Shown: positions 16,433-24,326 of the stretch, one piece after another
How the letters are laid out: each line of letters begins with the position of its first letter
Position numbering within the stretch: position 1 is the stretch's first letter
NCBI RefSeq assembly: GCF_014651135.1
Contig: NZ_BMWH01000023.1
Span: forward strand, 62,001 to 126,000
Source: Streptomyces echinoruber
Lineage (GTDB): Bacteria > Actinomycetota > Actinomycetes > Streptomycetales > Streptomycetaceae
Direction of reading: 5' to 3'
DNA: 64,000 bases
Notes under the pieces: model-generated
What the model was told of the DNA's origin: nothing
The model's input: the letters and a program-made list of their open reading frames with translations, nothing else
Databases searched by the model: none
Made by a program: the position numbers and the translations under genes

Positions 16433-19156
16433 GTGAGAGCTGGGGGATACGGCCGAGGGCCGAAGCGTGTGGGTGTGCTCTTCTTACTGGCGCTGGTGCT
16501 GGGGATGGGCGGGGCATTGGCGCTGGCTTGGTACTTTAAACTGGGCAGGGCCACGACAGCGGCCACGTTGCTCCCCACGTTGGCGCCCGCCTACCTGGCG
16601 TGGAAAGCCTTCCAGCACGATCGGCTCGAAGCCCTTCCTCCGGTGGACCTGAACACGGTCGCCGACGAGCTCGCGCAAGTGATCAAAAATCAGTGGGACG
16701 ACGAAGCTGCCATCCGTCGTCTAAACGATCCCTACCCGCTACCGATCGCTTGGCGTGCCGCCGATGCGGACCTGGTCGAGCCCTGGGCGTTGCTGACCGA
16801 GGTTGCCCGGGCGTGGCCCGGGGGGCCGCCGGGGGATCCCGCCCAGTGGCCTACGGACGCTACGGGACTCGCAGGCGCTGATGGGCAGATCGGCGAGGTG
16901 TTTGCCCAGCGGGTGCCCACCCGCCGCCTGGTGATCCTCGGGCTGCCCGGCTCCGGCAAGACCATGCTGCTCGTCCGCCTGCTTCACGACCTGATCGCAC
17001 AGCGGAAGGGAGGCGGCCCGGTGCCGGTGCTGTTCTCCCTCGCTTCCTGGGACCCCGCCCACCAGTCCTTGAAGGACTGGCTGGCCGAGCAGTTGCGACG
17101 CGACCATGCCGGACTGCGCGCCCTGACCCCGCCAGCCGCTCCCGGGGGCGCACAGGTCGACTTGGCCCAGGCCTTGCTGGATTCCTGGCTGATCCTGCCG
17201 CTCCTTGACGGCTTCGATGAGATCCCTCCCGCCCTGCACGCCATAGCCCTCGATGCCCTCAACCGGGCCCTGCCCGCCAAGCAGCCCCTGGTGGTGGCCA
17301 GTCGTGTTGCCGCTTATCGGGATGTCCTCACCCAACCGGATGCCATGGTGCGGCTCAACGGGGCTGCCGGCATTCATCTCCTGCCGCTCACTGCCGACCA
17401 AGCAGCCGCCTACCTGCGCCACGATGCCGGCGGCGAGTGCACTTCCGCTGCCGATCGCTGGAATACCGTGGCCACCCACTTGGGCACCGACACACCCGTC
17501 GGAGATGCTCTGAGCACTCCCCTGGGCCTGTTCCTCGCCCGTACCATCTACAATCCCCGTCCTCACACCCCGGCCACGCCCGGTGTGATCCCCCACCCAA
17601 ACGAGCTCTGCGACACAACGGCTTTCCCCACCCGGACCGCCCTCAATGCCCACCTATTCAACGCCTACATACCTGCCGCCTACGCCCTTCACCACTCGCG
17701 CCCGCCCCGCTGGACCATCGCCCAAGCTCACCGCTCACTGGTTTTCCTCGCCCGGCACTTGGAGACCCGCCGCGACGGCAGCCCCAACCTGGCCTGGTGG
17801 GAGCTTTCTTACGCCCTTCCCGCGCACGTCCGCCGCCTGATACTCGGGCTTGCGGTAGTGCTCGTCGGTGGGCTCGTACACGGACTCGCGGCCGGGCTCG
17901 TGTTCGGGCTCATGGTCGCGCTCAGATCTACGCCCTCGGGCACTCCAAGTACACGGCTACGCTGGTCACTCCGCTCACTCCGCCACCTCGGGCGGCAGCT
18001 CGTGGCCGGGTTCGGGTTCGGACTCGTGATGGGGCTCATGTTCGGGCTCGTGTTCGGACTGGGGCCCGGAATCACGACTGGGCTCGCGTTCGGGCTTACA
18101 TTCGGACTCAAGCCCACTTCCTCGGGAGGCCCGAGTACACGGCTACGCCGGTCACCCCGCAACCTCGGGGGGCAGCTCGTCGCCGGGCTCAGGTTCGCAC
18201 TCGCAGGTGGGCTCGCGGCCGGGCTCGGGTTCGGACTCGTGGCCGGGCTTGCGGCCGGGCTCGGGTTCGGACTCGCGATGGGGCTCGCGTTCGCGCTGGT
18301 GTTCGGGCTCGGGTTCGGGCTCATGGTCGGGCTCGTCGTCGGACTGAGGTCCACTTCCTCGGGAGCTGTGAATGCACGGCTACGCTGGTCACCCCGCAAG
18401 CTTGGGGGACAGCTTGTGGTCGGGCTCATGACCGCGGTCATTTTCGGGTTGTTCGTGGCCGGCGAGGCGGGGCGAGTGGCCGGGCTCGCGTTCTGGCTCA
18501 TGGTCGGGCTCGCGGTCGGGCTCGTCGTCGGACTGAGGTCCACTTCCTCGGGAGCTGCGAATGCACGGCTACGCTGGTCACCCCGCAAGCTTGGGGGACA
18601 GCTCGTCGCCGGGCTCGTAGCCGGGCTCGCGTTCGGGCTCGCGGTCGGGTTCCTGGCCGACCTCGGGCTTGCGGACGGACTCCTGATCGGGCTCACCGTC
18701 GGGCTCGTGTTCGGGCTCATAGTCGGGCTCGTGGCCGGTCTCAGAGGTGAGAAACCCGACCTGACCACCGTGACTGGACCCGCGACGTTGCTCGCCCAGG
18801 ATCGCCGTACCTTTTTCGCGATCGGGCTCCTGGGTGGGGTGGTGGGCGGCGGATTCGGGCTCGCGGCCGGACTCCCGGGCGGGCTCGTGGTCGGGCTTGT
18901 CTTGGGTTGGGTGGGCGGCGGATTCGGGCTCCTGGCTGGGCTGGTCGTCGGGCTTGAGCAGACAGCATGGGGCGGCTGGGTAATAACCAAGGCCTGTCTG
19001 GCATTGCGACGCCGAGTTCCGTGGAATTTGATGACGTTCCTTCAGGATGCACACGAATACCGTGGTGTGCTGCGGCAGGTGGGGGCCGTTTACCATTTTC
19101 GCCACCTTGACCTGCAACGCCACCTCGCCCAGCAGCCCTGGCCACCCACCACCTGA
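16433..19156 (+). CDS. NACHT-domain NTPase with N-terminal and repetitive C-terminal membrane regions
   Basis: 907 residues. Two hydrophobic helices (about 13-33 and 43-57) precede a NACHT/STAND domain: Walker A GLPGSGKT (170-177), Walker B LPLLDGFDE (256-264, with the Asp-Gly-Phe-Asp-Glu typical of NACHT), then VVASRVAAY. From about 465 to 850 the protein is Gly/Leu-rich hydrophobic sequence (GLAxGLxFGL type) broken by polar blocks (LRSTSSG-x-NARLRWSPRKLGG) repeated several times. Bacterial NACHT proteins include anti-phage effectors; here the tail could disrupt or sense the membrane (inference). GTG 16433 is the likely start. The setting is an island of dead insertion sequences. Confidence 0.85.
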   Translation: MRAGGYGRGPKRVGVLFLLALVLGMGGALALAWYFKLGRATTAATLLPTLAPAYLAWKAFQHDRLEALPPVDLNTVADELAQVIKNQWDDEAAIRRLNDPYPLPIAWRAADADLVEPWALLTEVARAWPGGPPGDPAQWPTDATGLAGADGQIGEVFAQRVPTRRLVILGLPGSGKTMLLVRLLHDLIAQRKGGGPVPVLFSLASWDPAHQSLKDWLAEQLRRDHAGLRALTPPAAPGGAQVDLAQALLDSWLILPLLDGFDEIPPALHAIALDALNRALPAKQPLVVASRVAAYRDVLTQPDAMVRLNGAAGIHLLPLTADQAAAYLRHDAGGECTSAADRWNTVATHLGTDTPVGDALSTPLGLFLARTIYNPRPHTPATPGVIPHPNELCDTTAFPTRTALNAHLFNAYIPAAYALHHSRPPRWTIAQAHRSLVFLARHLETRRDGSPNLAWWELSYALPAHVRRLILGLAVVLVGGLVHGLAAGLVFGLMVALRSTPSGTPSTRLRWSLRSLRHLGRQLVAGFGFGLVMGLMFGLVFGLGPGITTGLAFGLTFGLKPTSSGGPSTRLRRSPRNLGGQLVAGLRFALAGGLAAGLGFGLVAGLAAGLGFGLAMGLAFALVFGLGFGLMVGLVVGLRSTSSGAVNARLRWSPRKLGGQLVVGLMTAVIFGLFVAGEAGRVAGLAFWLMVGLAVGLVVGLRSTSSGAANARLRWSPRKLGGQLVAGLVAGLAFGLAVGFLADLGLADGLLIGLTVGLVFGLIVGLVAGLRGEKPDLTTVTGPATLLAQDRRTFFAIGLLGGVVGGGFGLAAGLPGGLVVGLVLGWVGGGFGLLAGLVVGLEQTAWGGWVITKACLALRRRVPWNLMTFLQDAHEYRGVLRQVGAVYHFRHLDLQRHLAQQPWPPTT
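18325..18604 (+). repeat. Recent 189-bp-offset internal duplication in the NACHT tail
   Basis: The 91 bp at 18325-18415 recur at 18514-18604 with two mismatches. The copies encode the same polar block VGLRSTSSGA(V/A)NARLRW plus SPRKLGGQLV. Older, more diverged blocks lie at about 17930-18000 and 18110-18185. The near identity of synonymous sites points to a recent duplication or gene conversion. Confidence 0.88.
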
Positions 19157-19189
19157 TCCAGCGCCCTCTCCTTCACGAACCTGAAAACC

Positions 19190-19945
19190 CTTCAGTAGGG
19201 CTTCGTTGGGTTCTGGTTCTTCTCGCCGGCAGGGGGCGGCCGCAGGTGGTGCAGGTATCGGACCGGCACCTCAGCAGGCCCGAAGGGCGTCGAGGACCTG
19301 GTAGAGGGTCAGGCCGGCGTGTGGACTTTTGGATCGAGTCGCCGCAGGGTGAGGAAGGCCTGGGCGGCGGTGGCGAGGGTGACGTGGCGATGCCGGCGCG
19401 CCAGGTGCAGCCCTCGAAGTGGTCGAGTCCGAGTCCGTGTTTGACTTCGCGGTGGTCGTGCTCGATCCGTCGGCGCTTCTTCGCCCACCGCACCAGGTCG
19501 GTGATCGGGGTGGCGGCGGGCAGGTTCGATATCCAGTAGCCCGTCGGGGCGTCCTGGCCGGCGGGCCACTCCACCAGCACGGTGCGGGTGGGCAGGACCC
19601 CGTCCCACTGGTTGCGGCCGCCGCCTGCCGCCTGGGCGGCGGCCAGGGCCTGCTTGCCCGCCGGCCTCACCGGCAGCACCGCGAACCGTGAGGTCATCGC
19701 CCCCTTGCCGCCCTGCCGCCAGGTCACCTCGGTGCACCGGTCCGCACCCACCTCGGACGCATGGACAGCGATTGCTCGATCGACTTGCGACGGCCGTCCG
19801 GCGTCAGGCCCCGCAGATAACGCGTGCCCCACCGCCGCTGATCCCGCCGCGGCAGCGAGGCGAACGCATCGGCAACGAACTCCGCCAACTCACCCCGGAG
19901 CCGTTCCACCTCCCCCAGCCTCATACCGGAGATGATGCCCGCCAC
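19190..19945 (-). mobile_element. Internally deleted IS701-family transposase remnant
   Basis: The N-terminal piece (RLRGELAEFVADAFASLPRR, then DQRRWGTRYLRGLTPDGRRK, up to about 19780) is followed almost directly by the C-terminal third (TSRFAVLPVRPAGKQA, RTVLVEWPAG, YWISNLPAATPITDLVRWAK, then DHREVKHGLGLDHFEG). The central catalytic part is absent. A further frameshift follows GCTWR (about 19400), after which LATAAQAFLTLRRLDPK is in another frame. The element cannot move by itself. Confidence 0.87.
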
Positions 19946-19981
19946 CAGGTGAGATCACCCGACGTAACGAAGCACTACCAG

Positions 19982-21016
19982 TCACTCACGGGGGCGCATG
20001 TCACCGTCGTACACGGTGCGGTAGTCAGGGACGACGACCCGCGTGGCCGGCGACGCTTCCCCGACCTGGGCGATGAACGCTTCCAGGTCCATCGCCGGGT
20101 CCCGTACGGGGGAACCGCTCAGTGGCACTTCGAAGTTGTCCCAGTGGACGGGCACGACGACGCCAGGGGTGTCCAGCGCGCGCAGCAGCCGGGGCACGTA
20201 TCGGTGGGTGACGGTGCTGGAGGGCACGGCGATCATCGCGAGGTCGGGGCGCAGACCTCGCACCGCCCGCTCGGAGAAGTCGCTGGCCCCCATGAGGAAC
20301 GCCGACGGGCCGCTGTCCCCGACCGTGACCTGGAAGGCGAGGGTGTCGCCCTCCGGCAGGTCCGAGATGGTGCTCGGGACCGTCGCGGGCGGGGCGTTCA
20401 GCGTGCCCGGGGCGAAATAGGTGCACTTCTTGTTGCGGCTGTGCAGGCTCGGCACAACCTCGACGGTGATCCCGTCGAAGTCCAGCACCTCGCCGCCCTT
20501 CACCACGGAGATCTGTCCCGCGTCGACCCCCAGGGCGACCAGCAGGTGGTACGTGGTCTCGGTGCCGACGACGCGGGCGCCGGTGGTCTTGGCGATGTGG
20601 GGCACGTCGGCGAGGTGGTCCCAGTGGGAGTGGCTGACCAGGACGAGCTCGGGGCGGCCGATGTGCGCGTCCACGACCTCCGGCCGGGTCTGCAAAGGGG
20701 TGCGCGGGTCGAAGGCGCCGTCGTACAGGCCCGTGGTGAAGCGGGTGAGGTACGGATCGAAGAGCACGGTCCGGTCACCGACGTCGATGCGCCAGCCGGC
20801 GGTGCCGAGCCAGCGGAACGATGCGGAACCCGCGGTTTGGCCACCGCCTCGGCCGCGGTCGCCGGCCGAGGCGGTGGCGGCCGTGCCTGGGATCAGCGGG
20901 GCGGCCGCGCCGAGGGCGGCACCGCGCAGGACCGTACGGCGGTCGACCGTACGACGGGCGGGGCTGCGGTCGGAGGGCTCGTCTGCCCCGTGCGCAGCAT
21001 GTGTCTCCTGGGTCAT
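19982..21016 (-). CDS. Tat-exported metallo-beta-lactamase-fold hydrolase
   Basis: 344 residues. A twin-arginine signal (DRRTVLRGAALGAAAPL, Arg27) with an Ala-rich end around residue 50 predicts export in folded form. The mature domain has the metal motif HSHWDH (129-134), and further metal ligands are likely near SLHSRNKK and SDFSERAV. The closest pattern is the UlaG-like/lactonase group, which binds two metals. The substrate is unknown. The gene stands alone between an IS remnant and a pseudogene. Confidence 0.87.
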   Translation of the reverse strand: MTQETHAAHGADEPSDRSPARRTVDRRTVLRGAALGAAAPLIPGTAATASAGDRGRGGGQTAGSASFRWLGTAGWRIDVGDRTVLFDPYLTRFTTGLYDGAFDPRTPLQTRPEVVDAHIGRPELVLVSHSHWDHLADVPHIAKTTGARVVGTETTYHLLVALGVDAGQISVVKGGEVLDFDGITVEVVPSLHSRNKKCTYFAPGTLNAPPATVPSTISDLPEGDTLAFQVTVGDSGPSAFLMGASDFSERAVRGLRPDLAMIAVPSSTVTHRYVPRLLRALDTPGVVVPVHWDNFEVPLSGSPVRDPAMDLEAFIAQVGEASPATRVVVPDYRTVYDGDMRPRE

Positions 21017-21324
21017 GGCGCCAGAAGATCAGAAAGTGAACTGCCTTGTCCAGTAAGGGAATTACATTTCGGCGCTGCGGGAACGCATGCGCGATGCGGT
21101 CACCGGCCGCCGCCGTGGAGGAAGCCGGCCGCGACTCCGGCGGCCCTGCCCGTCGCGGCGTCCGCCGCGGGACGGGAGGCGGTCGGGTCGTGGGTGCGGG
21201 CAAAGAGGACGATCACGCGGGCCGTTTCCTTCGGATCATCTGATCGTCGGCCTGGGGGTGTCGACGTGGCGTTCGCGTTTCTTCTCCGGGGACAGACGCC
21301 GGCGTTCGGAGCCGTCGTCGGCCG
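21017..21324. other. Intergenic region, nothing recognised
   Basis: 308 bp upstream of the metallo-hydrolase gene. The AT-richer part AGAAAGTGAACTGCCTTG (about 21029-21046), just before the start codon, could hold its promoter. The rest shows no gene or hairpin. Confidence 0.4.
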
Positions 21325-21627
21325 TCAGCTCTCCCGGTGGACCTTGGTGTGGGAGGCCTGGGCGCGGGGGCGGACGACGAGAAGGTCGACGTTGACGTGG
21401 CTGGGGCGGGTGACGGCCCAGGTGACGGCGTCGATGACGTCGTCGGCGGTCAGGGGATCGGGGACGCCCTCGTAGACCTGGGCGGCGCGCTCGGCGTCGC
21501 CGCCGAAGCGGGTGAGGGCGAACTCCTCGGTCTTGACCATGCCGGGGGCGATCTCGATGACGCGGACCGGCCGGCCGACGATCTCCAGGCGCAGGGTTTC
21601 GGCGAGGACGGCCTCGACCGGGCCGGC
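21325..21627 (-). pseudogene. C-terminal remnant of a short-chain dehydrogenase/reductase
   Basis: About 100 residues from PVEAVLAETLRLEIVG through IEIAPGMVKTEEFALTRF to HVNVDLLVVRPRAQ match the last third of a classical SDR of the YdfG type. The Rossmann start TGxxxGIG and the catalytic Ser/Tyr/Lys are absent. Upstream, the frame runs without break into unrelated sequence at about 21622, so it is a recombination relic. Confidence 0.75.
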
Positions 21628-22210
21628 GGGGAAGGCGCCGCGGTGACGTGCGGCGGTCACGGCGGCGGCGAGGGAGAACGCGCCGTGCCCCGGCCGGGCC
21701 AGGACGGCGAGAACCTGGGGGACGTCGACGGTCCAGGCGGCGGGGTCGGCCCCATGAGGCGCTGCAGCACGAGAGCGTAGTCGGCGGCGCCCGCGTCCGG
21801 AGCGTCGGCGAGGGCGACGGCCGCGAGCGGGCCGGCCGCGGCGGCCAGCTCCAGCAGGTCCTCCAAAGCGACGATGATGTGATGGCACGGCGCCGGGCGG
21901 GCGGCGGTTCGCGGGTCGGGCGAGCCGGACGGCTTGAGCCGGCGCAGCGCGGCCGGCAGCGGGGCGAAGCCGGTGAGCAGCGGTGCGGGCAGGACCGGCG
22001 ACCAGTGCCACACCCGCCACCAGGAGGCGAGCGGCTCGGCCCGGCCGTCGTCCTCGTCCGTGTCGGGCGCGGCGGACAGAACCTGATCTATCTCCTCGGC
22101 GGCAGGGGCCGGGCCGAGTGCCGCGCTTGCCCGCCCGAGCGGGCAGGCATCCAGCACGAGGGCGGCCAGCCGAGCGCCTTCCGGCGCCGGGCGGCTGCAC
22201 CAGGACGCGT
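21628..22210 (-). pseudogene. Frameshifted remnant of an unidentified protein fused to the SDR fragment
   Basis: Two adjacent frames have strong codon bias and join to a plausible protein. First ARLAALVLDACPLGR through WWRVWHWSPVLPAPLLTGF and EDLLELAAAAGPLAAVALAD to YALVLQRLM, then, after a one-base shift in the GGGG run near 21755, GADPAAWTVDVPQVLAVLA and GHGAFSLAAAVTAARH. The helical Ala/Leu pattern resembles HEAT-like repeats. The family is not identified. Start and end are both missing. Confidence 0.6.
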
Positions 22211-22335
22211 CTTCCGCACGCGAGCCGGGGTGCTCCCGAGCCGGCTGGAGAGGTGGTCTGCGTGTGCGCGGATCTTTCCCGCGCGAGCGGGTGTGATCTG
22301 TACGAGCTGCCGCCCCCGAGATGTCCGAGTTCAAC

Positions 22336-22440
22336 GGAGCGTGGTCAGCACCAAGTCAGCACGGGTGAGGTGAAGACGGGTGATGACGTGGGCTTTTAGT
22401 CAGCACCGAACCAGCACGGGAGTCAGCACCGCACCGTCGG
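22336..22440. repeat. Short GTCAGCAC repeats
   Basis: GTCAGCAC(C/G) occurs four times and the related CCAGCACGGG once between 22341 and 22436. The spacing is irregular. The cluster lies upstream of the MHS transporter gene. A binding-site cluster is possible. Confidence 0.55.
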
Positions 22441-22650
22441 AACACCCTGAACTACGTGTCCCGGACGGCGCTCGTTTCGACCAGCCTCGACCCTCGAGTC
22501 CCTGAACGGCCTTTCCGCGAGCCGGCATGGTGGCCGCATTCATAGCGAACCCTCGAACTATGTTGGTCCGCCACATGTGCGCTTGACCTGCGTGTTTCTA
22601 CCGTGTGCCAACACGTACCCGTCCCCACCGCACACGAGGAAGTGGCGCAC

Positions 22651-24042
22651 ATGGCATCCGCAGCAGCATCCGCTCCCCCGACCCCCGCCAACCTCCCCCG
22701 CATCGTCGCCGCCAGCCTCGTCGGGACCACCATCGAGTGGTATGACTTCTTTCTCTACGGCTCGGCCGCGGCGCTGGTGTTCAACAAGCTGTTCTTCCCG
22801 GACTCCGATCCGCTGGTCGGCACGCTGCTGTCGTTCCTGACGTACGCGGTCGGGTTCGCGGCCCGGCCGCTGGGGGCGCTGGTGTTCGGCCACTACGGTG
22901 ACCGGCTCGGGCGCAAGAAGCTGCTGGTGCTGAGCCTGCTGCTGATGGGCGGGGCGACGTTCGGCATCGGGCTGCTGCCCACGCACGCGACCGTCGGGAC
23001 CGCGGCTCCGGTGCTGCTGACCGTACTGCGGCTGGTCCAGGGCTTCGCCCTGGGCGGCGAGTGGGGCGGCGCGGTGCTGCTGGTGTCGGAGCACGGGGAC
23101 GCGCGGCGGCGCGGGTTCTGGGCGTCGTGGCCGCAGACCGGCGCTCCGGCGGGCCAGTTGCTGGCCACCGGGGTGCTGTCCCTGCTCACGGCCGTGCTGT
23201 CGGACGACGCGTTCGGGAGCTGGGGCTGGCGGGTGCCGTTCCTGCTGTCCGGGGTGCTCGTGGCCGTCGGTCTGTGGATCCGTCTCTCGGTCGACGAGTC
23301 GCCCGTCTTCCGGCAGGCGCTGGCGCAGGCCGAGGCCCGGCGGGCGGCGCTCGCGGACGGGGCCGAGAAGCTGCCGCTGGTCTCGGTGCTGCGGCACCAC
23401 TGGCGGGACGTGCTGGTGGCGATGGGCGCCCGGATGGCCGAGAACATCAGCTACTACGTCATCACCGCCTTCGTCCTCGTCTACGCCACCACCTCGGCCG
23501 GCGTCTCGAAGCAGACCGCGCTGGACGCCGTACTCGTCGGCTCCGCCGTGCACTTCGCCGTGATCCCGGTCTGGGGCGCGCTGTCGGACCGGATCGGGCG
23601 GCGGCCGGTGTACCTGCTCGGCGCCGTCGGGGTGGGCGCCTGGATCTTCCCGTTCTTCGCGCTGGCCGACACCGGGGAGTTCGGCCCGCTCCTGCTGGCG
23701 GTGACCGTCGGCCTCGTCCTGCACGGCGCCATGTACGCGCCCCAGGCCGCCTTCTTCGCCGAGATGTTCGCGACCCGGATGCGCTACTCCGGCGCCTCCA
23801 TCGGCGCCCAGTTCGCCTCCGTCGCGGCCGGTGCGCCCGCGCCGCTGATCGCCACCGCCCTGCTGTCCGACTACGGCAGCGCCACGCCCATCGCCCTGTA
23901 CGTGATCGCCGCGGCCCTCCTGACGGTGATCGCCGTGGGTGTGGCCAAGGAGACCCGGGAGCGGGATCTGGCCGATGTCGCGCCGTCTACCGGCGCGGCG
24001 CGCGCGGAGGCGAGCCAGGCGGCCGACGCCCGGACCGCGTGA
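22651..24042 (+). CDS. MHS-family MFS transporter (metabolite:H+ symporter)
   Basis: 463 residues, 12 helices. The signature GTTIEWYDFFLYGSAA opens the protein, the loop motif GDRLGRKKLL follows helix 2, and ALGGEWGGA lies near helix 5. This group imports shikimate, alpha-ketoglutarate, proline/betaine or aromatic acids with protons. The substrate cannot be read. The ATG at 22651 follows GAGGAAG. The upstream ATG in other frames lacks a ribosome site. Confidence 0.9.
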   Translation: MASAAASAPPTPANLPRIVAASLVGTTIEWYDFFLYGSAAALVFNKLFFPDSDPLVGTLLSFLTYAVGFAARPLGALVFGHYGDRLGRKKLLVLSLLLMGGATFGIGLLPTHATVGTAAPVLLTVLRLVQGFALGGEWGGAVLLVSEHGDARRRGFWASWPQTGAPAGQLLATGVLSLLTAVLSDDAFGSWGWRVPFLLSGVLVAVGLWIRLSVDESPVFRQALAQAEARRAALADGAEKLPLVSVLRHHWRDVLVAMGARMAENISYYVITAFVLVYATTSAGVSKQTALDAVLVGSAVHFAVIPVWGALSDRIGRRPVYLLGAVGVGAWIFPFFALADTGEFGPLLLAVTVGLVLHGAMYAPQAAFFAEMFATRMRYSGASIGAQFASVAAGAPAPLIATALLSDYGSATPIALYVIAAALLTVIAVGVAKETRERDLADVAPSTGAARAEASQAADARTA

Positions 24043-24096
24043 GCCCACCGCCGGGCGGGGCCGGGTGAGCCCGGTGGCCGCCCGGGCCGCTTGGTT

Positions 24097-24144
24097 CCGT
24101 CGCGCGCGAGCCGCGTGATCCTTCCGTCGCGCGCGAGCCGCGTG
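24097..24144. repeat. 21-bp direct repeat, two copies, after the MHS gene
   Basis: CCGTCGCGCGCGAGCCGCGT followed by G occurs at 24097-24117 and 24124-24144. A weaker third version (CCGTCGTGCGCGGGCCG) follows. They lie between two convergent genes, where a terminator would be expected. Confidence 0.7.
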
Positions 24145-24326
24145 GTCCCGTCGTGCGCGGGCCGTTCGTTCCGATCGCCCGGGCCGCTCGGCCCGGTTGC
24201 TCGGGCTGCTCGGCCCGGACGCCCGGATCGCGAGCCCGTTCGTCCGGTCGCGGTGGGAGGCGGGTGGTGACCCGGCCCCGGGGTGTTCGCCCCGCGGGGC
24301 CGGGCAGCCGTCTTCCCGCGCCGGGC

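Noticed and set aside
22558..22604. A TTGACC-based promoter before the MHS transporter
   Set aside because: TTGACC is present at 22583 but no -10 box lies at a suitable distance.
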